Below, in pieces: positions 9,298 through 17,677 of a DNA stretch of 64,000 bases. The stretch's first letter is position 1. Every line of letters starts with the position of its first letter. The translations under genes were made by a program, and so were the position numbers. The notes below the pieces were generated by a model. The model searched no databases. It was not told the DNA's origin and was given only the letters and a program-made list of their open reading frames with translations. This stretch comes from Paraburkholderia fungorum (GTDB lineage: Bacteria > Pseudomonadota > Gammaproteobacteria > Burkholderiales > Burkholderiaceae), in assembly GCF_900099835.1 (NCBI RefSeq), contig NZ_FNKP01000002.1:2914001-2978000 (forward strand), written 5' to 3'.

Positions 9298-9492
9298 ATG
9301 AAGAAGCTATTGGCAATCGCGGTCGTGGCCGCGCTGAGCGCGACCTTGAGCGGATGTTTCTGGGGACCGCCTCCGGGCTGGGGCGGCGGTGGCCATGACC
9401 ACGGTGGGCCTGGCGGCGGTGGCGGCCCCGGCGGCGGCGGCGATGGTCCGCATGGCGCGATCGTCGTTCCGGGCCACGTCGCTCAGGGCTGA
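9298..9492 (+). CDS. Small Gly/His-rich lipoprotein
   Basis: A 64-aa product with a classic lipoprotein leader (MKKLLAIAVVAALSATLSGC, lipidated Cys20) followed by about 40 residues dominated by Gly, Pro and His. AAGGAG at 9287-9292 fixes the start. Gly-rich mature lipoproteins like this are common in Burkholderia, with no known role; the HDHGG stretch could bind metal, which is inference. A strong terminator follows. Confidence 0.8.
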   Translation: MKKLLAIAVVAALSATLSGCFWGPPPGWGGGGHDHGGPGGGGGPGGGGDGPHGAIVVPGHVAQG

Positions 9493-9523
9493 GCGTCCGT
9501 CCAGTTCAGTGAGATACAGCGAG

Positions 9524-9555
9524 AAAGCCGCGTGAGCAGTCACGCGGCTTTTTTT
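9524..9555 (+). terminator. Rho-independent terminator
   Basis: A perfect 12-bp stem (9524-9535 with 9540-9551), a GCAG loop and a run of seven T end the lipoprotein transcript. It also lies 16 bases beyond the stop of the leftward kinase gene and may serve both. Confidence 0.9.
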
Positions 9556-9570
9556 ACAGCGAGTCGTTTC

Positions 9571-10818
9571 CTAGGCGGGGAACGTCATCGACACGACGAA
9601 GCCGCCGTCGACAGCGTTATCCGCGTGAAAAGCGCCGCCGTTATAGCGCACGAGGCGTCGCACGATGGCGAGCCCCAGGCCGCAATGCGCGTCGCCGCTG
9701 CGGGCTTCGTCGAGGCGCACGAACGGTTGCAGCGCACGGTCGAGCTGGCTGCCGGGAATGCCGCTGCCGTGGTCTCGCACCTGAAGCGTGTAATGCCCGT
9801 TGTGTCGTGACGTGGATATCTCGACCGGTGGATCGCCATACGTCAGCGCGTTCTCGATCAGGTTCGTCAGAATCCGGTCGAGGTCGACGAGCGGCAAACC
9901 GAAGCCATCGCCGGCTTGCAGATCGAGGCGCACGAGGGCGTCGTCCGCGAGACTGTCGCCGTAATGGCGACGGCAATGGGCATCCACATTCGTATTGGGC
10001 GAAGCGTCCGCCGTCTCGCGCGCGAAATCCAGAAACTGCGTGACGATGCGCGACAACGACTCCACATCGCGCAGAAAGCCGCGACGGTTCGCTTCATCGG
10101 GCAGCAGATCGGCGCGTACCTGCATGCGCGTGATCGGTGCGCGCAGATCGTGCGCGACGCCCGCCAGCATGACTGCGCGCTCCTGGTCGGCTTGCGCAAG
10201 CTCATGCACCATCTGATTGAAGTCGCCGATCAACTCCTTCACTTCGCGCGGTCCGCTCGCCTTGACAACCGGCGCGCGATGGCCGATGCGAAACTCGCGC
10301 GCCGCAAGCGCCAGCCGATGCAAGGGCCGCTGCAAATGCCATGCGGCGAACAGCGCGACGATCACCGCAAACGCGAGCATGACCGCCTGCGCGCCAATGA
10401 ATCGGCGCGCGGGCAAGATGCTGTTTTTCAACACGAGCCAGCCTGGGTGGCCCGCATATTGAACCCAGATCGTGCCGTTAGAAGGATCGGCCACCACGTG
10501 ACTGCCGCTCGGCAGCTTCGCGCGCAAGTCTCTCTCGAACGGGCCGGAGGTGTTGTCGCACGGCGCGGAACAGCCCTGGCTGATCGCGTCGTTGCCGTTC
10601 ACATACGTGATGCCGAGCGTCTCCGACACCAGCGATGCCGGGAGCGGCTTGCCCTGCTCCGATTCGAGCGCGAGCAGCAACGCGCGTTGCGCATGGCCGG
10701 TGTCGATCTGGCCGCGTTCGCTGTCGACGAGAACCACAGCGGTGATGTGCACCAGTACGATCAGGCTCACCGTCATCAACGAGAGCCTGCCAAACAGCGT
10801 GTTAAAGGGATTCTTCAT
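9571..10818 (-). CDS. EnvZ-type sensor histidine kinase
   Basis: Inner-membrane kinase of 415 aa paired with the OmpR-type regulator upstream. Order: TM1 (about 12-32), a 100-residue periplasmic domain with two close cysteines (GCSAPC), TM2 (about 142-162), HAMP (163-215), HisKA with the phosphorylated His in AGVAHDLRAPITRM (about H223), and an HATPase_c with N, G1 and G2 boxes (NLIENALTYG, DHGSGI, GLGLAIV). ATG 10818 is used; a GTG six bases earlier is possible. It overlaps the regulator gene by 17 bases, implying translational coupling. The signal is not evident. Confidence 0.93.
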   Translation of the reverse strand: MKNPFNTLFGRLSLMTVSLIVLVHITAVVLVDSERGQIDTGHAQRALLLALESEQGKPLPASLVSETLGITYVNGNDAISQGCSAPCDNTSGPFERDLRAKLPSGSHVVADPSNGTIWVQYAGHPGWLVLKNSILPARRFIGAQAVMLAFAVIVALFAAWHLQRPLHRLALAAREFRIGHRAPVVKASGPREVKELIGDFNQMVHELAQADQERAVMLAGVAHDLRAPITRMQVRADLLPDEANRRGFLRDVESLSRIVTQFLDFARETADASPNTNVDAHCRRHYGDSLADDALVRLDLQAGDGFGLPLVDLDRILTNLIENALTYGDPPVEISTSRHNGHYTLQVRDHGSGIPGSQLDRALQPFVRLDEARSGDAHCGLGLAIVRRLVRYNGGAFHADNAVDGGFVVSMTFPA

Positions 10819-11539
10819 CGTCACTGCCGCCGGGCACGAACATATAGCCGGTGCCGCGTATGGTCTGGATACGGCGAGGGTTGGCGGGATCGTCTTCGAG
10901 CAGACGGCGCAGGCGCCATACCGGTACGTCGATACCGCGCTCGGTCACTTCGGAGTAAGGGCCGTGCAGCAGATCGACAAGCCGCGAGCGCGACAGCGTT
11001 TCCATCGGATGCTGGGCGAGCACTTCGAGCAGCGCATATTCGCTGCCGGTCAGCTTGAGCGGCTCTTCGTCGCGAAACAGCGTGCGGCTCGCGAAATCGA
11101 GCCGGAAGCGGCCGAAGCGCAGCGCATCGCGTTTCTCGACCGGCGCGGGCGCGGCGGCGGGTTGTGCGTGCCGGCGCAGCACCGCGTGGATGCGCGCCAG
11201 CAGTTCCTGCGGCATGAACGGCTTGCCGAGATAGTCGTCGGCGCCGAGTTCGAGACCGACCACGCGATCCACGCCGTCGGCACGCGCCGTCAGCATGATC
11301 ACGGGAATCGTGTCGCCGCTTGCGCGCAACTGGCGCAGCGCACTGAGGCCGTCGACGCCAGGCATCATCAGATCGAGCACGATGATCGACGGCCGCTCGC
11401 GTTCGAGCCGACGAGCCAGATGGTTGGCGTCATGCAGCACGGACATGTCGATGCCGCGTTGCTGGAAGAAGGTGCGGAGAAGGTCACGCAGGTCGGCGTC
11501 GTCGTCGACCAGTAAAACCTGGATGGGCGTGTCGGACAT
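10802..11539 (-). CDS. OmpR-family response regulator
   Basis: A 245-aa protein with an N-terminal receiver (acidic VDDD at 11-14, phospho-acceptor D56 in VLDLMMPGVDG, GKPF lysine near 108) and a C-terminal winged-helix DNA-binding domain (about 145-235, ending RTIRGTGYMFVP). It resembles E. coli OmpR more than PhoB in the receiver (GLELGADDYLGKPFMPQELL). It is first in a two-gene leftward operon with the EnvZ-like kinase. Confidence 0.94.
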   Translation of the reverse strand: MSDTPIQVLLVDDDADLRDLLRTFFQQRGIDMSVLHDANHLARRLERERPSIIVLDLMMPGVDGLSALRQLRASGDTIPVIMLTARADGVDRVVGLELGADDYLGKPFMPQELLARIHAVLRRHAQPAAAPAPVEKRDALRFGRFRLDFASRTLFRDEEPLKLTGSEYALLEVLAQHPMETLSRSRLVDLLHGPYSEVTERGIDVPVWRLRRLLEDDPANPRRIQTIRGTGYMFVPGGSDDEESL

Positions 11540-11723
11540 GGCTGGGCCCTGATCGATGAGGACAATTGATGGGCGGCGTCGCCGCTCCTGTCACACATCG
11601 CAATATAGCGAATCGCGTGGTAGCAGCGGTTTCGGGTTCTTATGCACGCTTACAGTTTATTACGGTGCGACGGCTTGTGACGCTTTGCGTCGATGCGGAT
11701 GCGATTGACGATGCCTGAGGTCG

Positions 11724-11821
11724 AGAGGTGAGGATATTCGGGAGCCGACAAGGTGAAGATGTGCGTGCCTGTTGTCGCACTTCAGGCGCACTTTAGCCGA
11801 TAAGGTGAGGGAATACGGGAG
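11724..11821 (+). repeat. Two copies of the 21-bp dispersed motif
   Basis: Copies at 11724-11744 and 11801-11821. A third, decayed copy may start at 11750 (AAGGTGAAGAT, with no matching second half). Confidence 0.7.
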
Positions 11822-12336
11822 CGCGATTGATTAAGTCATTCGCAGTCTGCGGTCCAAACCGAACCGGACGGCATGTCGAAGAAATTTCTTCAAAGATAAT
11901 AAACAAAAGCAATTTATACCGAATAAATTTTTGATTTTATACAGGTAAAATTGTCAATAAATTAAATAGAAAAATTTGTCTATTGTCAAAGATGGTTCTG
12001 CAGAATACGCGCTAATTTTGCCAGCTAGCCAGCCGCGGCAATGCGTTTAGCATTGCAAAACCACCATCAACACAGAGTTTTTTGCACAACGAACACTTTC
12101 GCGCCTTGTCGGCCCCGCGCGAATTGCCGCAATAAAAAGGCATTAAATAACGGCACTTCAAGACAAAACTTTAGCAAAAAATTTACGACTCTAATTGTCT
12201 GAGAAAATCCAATTCAGTCATCGCTTAGTAACATCCATCGGCAATACTCCGCGACGCTACAAGTCAGGCGATATTTCGCATAAAACGCGCGGCTCCGATC
12301 GAGGGCTGACGCCAAGGCCAGAAATCGGGGGTTCAC
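11822..12336. other. AT-rich leader of the chemosensory-like operon
   Basis: About 500 bases without a gene. The stretch 11880-12200 is strikingly AT-rich against the surrounding GC-rich DNA, with many A and T tracts. It lies directly upstream of the membrane CheA-like gene and probably contains its promoter; A-tract DNA of this type is a preferred target of H-NS-like proteins, one of which is encoded at 62.0 kb. No clear operator is visible. Confidence 0.6.
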
Positions 12337-14727
12337 ATGACGATCCGTCATCGCATCACGCTATTGGTTGTTCTGATGTTCGTCGCCTTGTCGGCGATTG
12401 GTGGCTATGCGGTTTACCAGACGCGCGGCAGCGCCGCCGAAGTGCGCAAGGTGACCGAGGGTGTCGTGCCGAGCGCGCTTGCGTCCGCCGACCTCGTGTC
12501 GCAGGTCAAGGACGTGCAGCTCGCCACCATGACGCTGGTCTACGCGCCCGACGCCAACATGGTCGCGCAAGCGCAGGACGAGTTGAAGAAGAAAAAGGCG
12601 ACGCTGCAACAGGCGCTAGCGTTGCAGGGCAAGGAAGCCGCGAGCCACGCGCAGCAGGGGCTCGTCACGCAGGCGACCGAGAGCCTCGCGAACTACTTCT
12701 CCGCGATCGACGACACGGCCAAAATGAAGGCCGACGGCAAGAACGAACTCGCGCAGGCATATCTGTTCGCCAACGTCGCGCAGTATCGCGATGAACTCGA
12801 AGGCATTGTCGAGACCTTGCGCGTCGAGAAAAACCGCGAGAAAGACGACGCAATCACGACATTGAACGCGACGCTCGCCACCACGACCACGGCAATCGCG
12901 GTCGTCACCGGCATCGCAATCATTCTGCTGACGTCGATCGGCTCGCTGCTGTATCGCCAGATCACGCGTCCGCTCAGCCGCATGCAGGGCATGATGAGCG
13001 AGATCGCGTCGAGCCAGGATTTCACGCGCCGCGTGCCGGTGGGCCGGCTCGATGAGATCGGCCACTCGATCGTCGCGTTCAACGGCATGATCGAGAAGAT
13101 TCAGGAAAGCTCCGCGCAGCTCAAGCAGAAAACCGCCGACATCCAGGCGATGTTGCAGAACATGCAGCAGGGCATTCTGACCGTGGTCGACGGCGCGGTG
13201 ATCCACTCGGAGTATTCGGCCTATCTGGAAGATATCTTTGAGACGAAGGACATTGCGGGCCGCGCGCTGATGGACCTCGTGTTCGGCGACACCGACCTCG
13301 GCGCCGACGCGCTGTCGCAAATCGAAGCCGCGACGCACGCGTGTCTGGGCGAAGACGGCATCAACTTTGTGTTTAACCAGCACCTGCTGGTCGGCGAGAT
13401 TTCGCGGCGCATGCCCGATGGCCGCGCGAAGATTCTCGACCTGACGTGGTCGGCGATTACCGATGAAAACGACGTCATCGTGCGGCTGATGCTGTGTGTG
13501 CGCGACGTCACCGAATTGCGCAAGCTCGCAGCGGAGGCCAGCGAACAGCGTCGCCGTCTCGACATGATCGGCGAGATTCTCGCGGTCAGCGAAGAGAAGT
13601 TCCATCACTTCATCGAAAGCTCGGCCGGGTTTGTCAGCGAGAACGAGCGGATCATCCGCAAACATTCGGAAGCGGATCACGCGGCGATTGCCGAACTGTT
13701 CCGCAACATGCACACCATCAAGGGCAATGCGCGGACCTACAACCTGCAGCACCTGACCAACGTCGTGCACGAAACCGAGCGCAGCTATCACGAACTGCGT
13801 CAGCCGGATGCGGATCGCTCGTGGGATCAGGAGCATCTGATGCAGGAGTTGACGCGCGTGCGCGAGGCCATCGAGAGCTACGCGCGAATCAACGAACAGA
13901 GCCTGGGCCGCAAGGGCAAAAACCAGTCGGACGATGCGGGCAATGCAGGCCGCTACGTGATGATCGGCAAGGACGACCTTCAGCAGACGCTCAGCCTGCT
14001 CGACAAAACCAACGCCGACGAACTGCACGAACTGCAATCCATGCGCGATTCGCTGCGCCGCAAATTGCGCGCATTGGGCAGCGAAAGCGTGCGCGACGCA
14101 CTCTCCGGCGTACTGGATTCGCTGCCCTCTCTCGCGAGCGAGTTGGGCAAGCCCGCGCCGGACGTGCGGATCGACGACAACGGTTATCGCTTGCGCGGTC
14201 AGGCAGGCGGCACGTTGAGCAACGTGTTCGTGCATCTGCTGCGCAATTCGATCGACCACGGTATCGAATCCGCCGACGCGCGTAGCGCGCAAGGCAAGAG
14301 CGCGGCCGGCACGATCGATATCGAAGTAGGCGTGGACAGCGGCGCATTGCAGATCACGCTCAGCGACGACGGCCGCGGCCTCGCGCTCGAACGGATTCGC
14401 GGAATCGCGATGGAGCGCGGCTGGATCGGCGCCGACGACACTTTGGGCGACGAAGCTATCGCCGACTTCATCTTCCGGCCCGGATTTTCGACGGCCGAAA
14501 CGGTGACCGAAGTATCGGGCCGCGGCGTCGGCATGGACGCCGTGCGCGATTTCCTGCGGCGCGAAAACGGCAGCATCGAGTTGCGCTTTACCGACGATCG
14601 AAAGGGCGCGTCGTTCCGTCAGTTCCAGACGATTGTGAGTCTGCCGGACAGCTTCGCCGTGGACACCCTCGGTGCCGACGCGCGCGACGAAGCCGGCGAT
14701 CTGAAACTCGACGCGATGGCCGGTTGA
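12337..14727 (+). CDS. Membrane-bound CheA-like kinase (sensor-HAMP-PAS-Hpt-HATPase)
   Basis: A 796-aa kinase joining receptor and CheA parts. TM1 about 7-27; a 150-residue periplasmic four-helix-bundle-like sensor; TM2 about 183-206; HAMP about 207-260; a PAS-like segment 265-395; an Hpt domain with phospho-His H459 in MHTIKGNAR; then a CheA-type ATPase with N box HLLRNSIDHG (633-642), G1 DDGRGL (677-682) and G2 GRGVGMD (728-734). It stops soon after the ATPase, so the CheW-like P5 domain of true CheA is absent. It heads a five-gene operon (12337-17419) ending in CheY. I infer it phosphorylates that CheY directly in response to a periplasmic or membrane cue. Confidence 0.85.
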   Translation: MTIRHRITLLVVLMFVALSAIGGYAVYQTRGSAAEVRKVTEGVVPSALASADLVSQVKDVQLATMTLVYAPDANMVAQAQDELKKKKATLQQALALQGKEAASHAQQGLVTQATESLANYFSAIDDTAKMKADGKNELAQAYLFANVAQYRDELEGIVETLRVEKNREKDDAITTLNATLATTTTAIAVVTGIAIILLTSIGSLLYRQITRPLSRMQGMMSEIASSQDFTRRVPVGRLDEIGHSIVAFNGMIEKIQESSAQLKQKTADIQAMLQNMQQGILTVVDGAVIHSEYSAYLEDIFETKDIAGRALMDLVFGDTDLGADALSQIEAATHACLGEDGINFVFNQHLLVGEISRRMPDGRAKILDLTWSAITDENDVIVRLMLCVRDVTELRKLAAEASEQRRRLDMIGEILAVSEEKFHHFIESSAGFVSENERIIRKHSEADHAAIAELFRNMHTIKGNARTYNLQHLTNVVHETERSYHELRQPDADRSWDQEHLMQELTRVREAIESYARINEQSLGRKGKNQSDDAGNAGRYVMIGKDDLQQTLSLLDKTNADELHELQSMRDSLRRKLRALGSESVRDALSGVLDSLPSLASELGKPAPDVRIDDNGYRLRGQAGGTLSNVFVHLLRNSIDHGIESADARSAQGKSAAGTIDIEVGVDSGALQITLSDDGRGLALERIRGIAMERGWIGADDTLGDEAIADFIFRPGFSTAETVTEVSGRGVGMDAVRDFLRRENGSIELRFTDDRKGASFRQFQTIVSLPDSFAVDTLGADARDEAGDLKLDAMAG

Positions 14728-14759
14728 GCGTCGGCTGACGCACATCGCAAGGAAAGGTT

Positions 14760-15494
14760 GTGATCCAACAGTATGTATTGGGGGCGCTGGCAGGCGGCGC
14801 GGTGACCGCTGTGGCGGCATGGGTCGCGCACAGGCTGCACAGCGCGCAATTAACCGCGCGGCTGCTGGCCGAAGCGCGAGCACTGAGCGTCTCGCGCGAG
14901 GCCGAGCAGGCGGCGCATAGGCGCGCACTCGACGAACGCGAGCAGGCCGAACAGGACCTGCAGGCGCTGACCGTGCAATTGCGCGAGGAGTTGGCGCAGC
15001 AAGCCGCGAATGTCGAAGAACTGCGCGGCGCACTCGACGCCATGAGCGGGAACCGCGAACAGTGGACTCACCAGGCGCAGCAGATCGCGAGCGAAGCCGC
15101 GCGTCTGAAGGCCCTCGGCGCGACCTTCGAGCGCTGGCACGAGCAGATGATCTCGCTGATGACGCAGAACCACGACATGCACGCGAAGAATCAGGAGCTG
15201 TCGTCGATCGTGCGGCATGTGGTGATCGTGTCGCTGAACGCATCGATTGAGGCGGCGCGCGCGGGTCCGGCCGGACGCGGCTTCGCGGTGGTCGCGAGCG
15301 AAGTGCGCTCGCTCGCCGCGCGTTCCGAGGAGTTGTCGAAGAGCTATCGTGACAGCCTGCATCGCAACGATCTGACCACCACGTCCACGTTTCAGGATAT
15401 TCAGGCGGGCGGCAAGATGATCGCGGCGTCGCTCGCCAGCGTCGAATCGCTGGCCCATCAGTTTCACGCGCGGCTCGACGAGGTGCCGGCGTGA
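14760..15494 (+). CDS. Truncated MCP-like protein with conserved hairpin tip
   Basis: A 244-aa protein with one N-terminal membrane helix (about 5-24), a long coiled coil (30-140) and a short MCP signalling hairpin containing the family's signature (SLNASIEAARAGPAGRGFAV, then VASEVRSLA; about 155-190). It has no periplasmic sensor, no HAMP and too little coiled coil for normal methylation helices. GTG start with AAGGAAAGG just before it. The tip normally contacts CheW and CheA P5, neither of which is encoded nearby, so its partner must differ or be supplied in trans. Its stop overlaps the next start in GTGA. Confidence 0.85.
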   Translation: MIQQYVLGALAGGAVTAVAAWVAHRLHSAQLTARLLAEARALSVSREAEQAAHRRALDEREQAEQDLQALTVQLREELAQQAANVEELRGALDAMSGNREQWTHQAQQIASEAARLKALGATFERWHEQMISLMTQNHDMHAKNQELSSIVRHVVIVSLNASIEAARAGPAGRGFAVVASEVRSLAARSEELSKSYRDSLHRNDLTTTSTFQDIQAGGKMIAASLASVESLAHQFHARLDEVPA

Positions 15495-16030
15495 TTTCGG
15501 CCGACGCGAAAAGCAGTTTCGAGCGCATCTTCCGCAAGGCGGCGCAGGCTCGCCTGCCAAAAGACACAAGCGACTCGTGCGAGATCGAAGCGATTGCCGA
15601 CGCCAGCATCGGCGCGACGAAAAACACCCAGGTGGTCGTGCTGACCATCTCGTCGATCGTGTTCCGGCTCCTGCTGATTCTGCATTTCGACGAAGACGAC
15701 AGCACGCATCGCTACTACCTGAAAGAAGGCGACGAGAGGCCGTTCCAGGAAGTCTTTCTGGAAATCTGCAACCTGTGTTGCGGCGCGATGAACCAGGAAC
15801 TGCTGAACTACTTTCCCGACCTCGGCATGTCCACGCCCTACGTGCTGAACGCGCAGTGCCTGCCGCATCTGCATGAGTTGAAGCCGGGGTTCCTGGCGTC
15901 GTATTCGGTCACGCTTAACGACGGCGTGCGGCTTGCCGCGACCGTCTGCGTGTGCGCGCATGCGCCAATCGATTTCGTCGCCGATACCAGCGCGATTGAA
16001 GAAACCAGCGGCGAGCTGGAACTGTTCTGA
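15491..16030 (+). CDS. CheX-like protein
   Basis: A 179-aa soluble protein. EICNLCCGAMN at 91-101 fits the CheC/CheX/FliY pattern of Glu and Asn three residues apart on the helix that dephosphorylates CheY-P (E91, N94, G98, N101). The start GTG overlaps the MCP-like stop by four bases (GTGA), so the two are translationally coupled. The predicted job is to reset the operon's CheY. The match is at motif and context level; a non-catalytic CheX relative is possible. Confidence 0.65.
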   Translation: MISADAKSSFERIFRKAAQARLPKDTSDSCEIEAIADASIGATKNTQVVVLTISSIVFRLLLILHFDEDDSTHRYYLKEGDERPFQEVFLEICNLCCGAMNQELLNYFPDLGMSTPYVLNAQCLPHLHELKPGFLASYSVTLNDGVRLAATVCVCAHAPIDFVADTSAIEETSGELELF

Positions 16031-16038
16031 ACAAGAGA

Positions 16039-17019
16039 ATGGAAACGATGAATATCAACGAACCGGTCAGCAAGGTGCTGGTGCTGGACGACTGCCCGGT
16101 GCACAAGGAAACGCTGAAGCGCTTCTGCGACGAACACAATCTGGTCGGCGTGAAAGTCGGCAAGAACCGTTTGCAGTCGGTACTGCGCTCGAACATCGAT
16201 CTCGGCGCGGTGCTGTTCGCGGAGAATTGCGCGGGCTCGCCCGAGGCCAGCGCTGAACTCGCGATCAGGATCAACGCAGTGCGCCCCGAGTTGCCGATCA
16301 TCATGCGGCGCGACCACGACACCGGCATGGACGACCTGCCGGAGAGCCTGCGCCGCGTCGTCTGCGCAACCTATGTCGCGCGAGACATGGCGCCGCTGCG
16401 CCGCGTAATCGACGAATACATTTTCAGCCAGGATTATCCGAACGCGCTGGTGCGCGGCATCGCCGAAATGACCCAGGCGATTCTCGGCGACGTGTTCAAG
16501 GACCTGACCATCACGTGCGACACGCCGTACATCGTGCGCGACCGGATTATCTTCGGCGAAGTATTCAGCCTGATTCCGCTGGAAAGCCCCTGGTGTCGCG
16601 GCTATATGACGATGCAGGCCGAAGAGGCGCCGATTCTCGATCTGCTCGATCGCTACCGGATGATCGACGACGCGCCCGAAGGCGAGGCCGATTTCCGCGA
16701 TCTGAATAGCGTGCTCGGCGAGGTGACGAATCTCGTGTGGGGCTCGTTCAAGAACCGTTATGTCGGCGACGCGGACGCGTGGCAGCGCAGCGAGGTGCAG
16801 GTGCCGCTGCTGGTCAATCACAAGCACAAGTACATCTCGTTCGGCAGCGGCAATCCGCAACTGTGCTTCATGTACTGGCTGAAAGACCCGCAAACGGGCC
16901 GCGCGGTCAGGCTGCATCAACGTTTCGTGTTCAGCCTGAGCTGGTCGCCGGAAGACTTCAGGGAAGTCACGCGCGATGTCGGCGAGATGGTCGAGGCGGG
17001 CGAGCTGGATCTGTTCTGA
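16039..17019 (+). CDS. Pseudo-receiver fused to CheX-like domain
   Basis: A 326-aa protein. Residues 10-130 look like a receiver (VLVLDDCPVHKETL at 13-26), but the strand that should carry the phospho-acceptor reads AVLFAEN with no Asp, so it is probably a non-phosphorylatable pseudo-receiver. Residues 135-326 contain a second CheX-like signature, EVTNLVWGSFK at 228-238 (E228, N231, G235, K238), the complete E-x2-N-x3-G-x2-K form. It starts 8 bases after the previous gene; an internal ATG three codons in is equally likely as start. It probably scaffolds or dephosphorylates the CheY encoded next. Confidence 0.65.
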   Translation: METMNINEPVSKVLVLDDCPVHKETLKRFCDEHNLVGVKVGKNRLQSVLRSNIDLGAVLFAENCAGSPEASAELAIRINAVRPELPIIMRRDHDTGMDDLPESLRRVVCATYVARDMAPLRRVIDEYIFSQDYPNALVRGIAEMTQAILGDVFKDLTITCDTPYIVRDRIIFGEVFSLIPLESPWCRGYMTMQAEEAPILDLLDRYRMIDDAPEGEADFRDLNSVLGEVTNLVWGSFKNRYVGDADAWQRSEVQVPLLVNHKHKYISFGSGNPQLCFMYWLKDPQTGRAVRLHQRFVFSLSWSPEDFREVTRDVGEMVEAGELDLF

Positions 17020-17053
17020 GTAGTGTCAAAGGTGAAAGGTCAAAGGAAACAAC

Positions 17054-17419
17054 ATGTCGAAAATTCTGGTGGTGGATGACTCGAGCACGGTGCGCGACGA
17101 AGTGGCCGGCTTTCTGAAGAAGAACGGTCTGGACGTCGATACGGCCGTGGACGGCAAGGACGGCCTTGCCAAGCTGAAGTCGAGCCCCGGCATCAAGCTG
17201 GTGATCAGCGACGTCAACATGCCGAATATGGACGGCCTGACGATGGTCGAAAAGATTCGCGGCGAACTGGCGAACAAGACCGTCAACGTGATCATGCTGA
17301 CGACCGAAAGCAGCCCGGCGATGAAGGAGCGCGGCAAGGCGGCGGGCGTCAAGGGCTGGATCGTCAAGCCGTTCAAGGGCGACGCAGTGCTGGAAACGTT
17401 CCGCAAGCTGGCGAGCTGA
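17054..17419 (+). CDS. CheY-like single-domain response regulator
   Basis: A 121-aa stand-alone receiver with all key residues: D8/D9, phospho-acceptor D53 (ISDVNMPNMDG), T83/T84 (MLTTES) and K105 (VKPF). It lacks an output domain, so it acts by protein contact, for example on a flagellar switch or another effector. It is the last gene of the operon and the natural phosphate acceptor of the CheA-like kinase at its head. Two CheX-like proteins are encoded just upstream. Confidence 0.95.
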   Translation: MSKILVVDDSSTVRDEVAGFLKKNGLDVDTAVDGKDGLAKLKSSPGIKLVISDVNMPNMDGLTMVEKIRGELANKTVNVIMLTTESSPAMKERGKAAGVKGWIVKPFKGDAVLETFRKLAS

Positions 17420-17458
17420 AGCGCGGGCGGTTTCGGCGGAAATTCGGCGGAAATCGCC

Positions 17459-17479
17459 AAAGGTGAGGGTTTTCGGGAG
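17459..17479 (+). repeat. 21-bp dispersed motif
   Basis: A single perfect copy (AAAGGTGAG, GGTTTT, CGGGAG) 40 bases after the cheY-like stop. Confidence 0.75.
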
Positions 17480-17677
17480 CCGCGCGCGCCCGTCATTTGC
17501 AAAGCATGATTCGCTATAACGGCGGCGGTTGAAACACGTTAGTCTCCAGTGAAGATGAACGAACTGGGATGACCTGCAATGACCGCGAAGACTTTCGAAA
17601 GCACCGGCGCCGTAACGGCGGATGCGATCACGTCGATCATGCACGTCCCGGCACGAGCAGCTTGAGGCGGCCCGGAC

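Noticed and set aside
12616..15705. 1029-codon leftward open frame under the chemosensory operon
   Set aside because: Antisense shadow across three clear genes; composition is Arg/Ala-rich and featureless.
12337..17419. Reading the operon as a standard chemotaxis operon
   Set aside because: No cheW, cheR, cheB, cheD or flagellar genes, and the kinase has its own transmembrane sensor and lacks the P5 domain.
17579..17665. 28-codon open frame just before the amidotransferase
   Set aside because: No good ribosome site and no regulatory codon run; it could be a leader peptide but nothing supports it.
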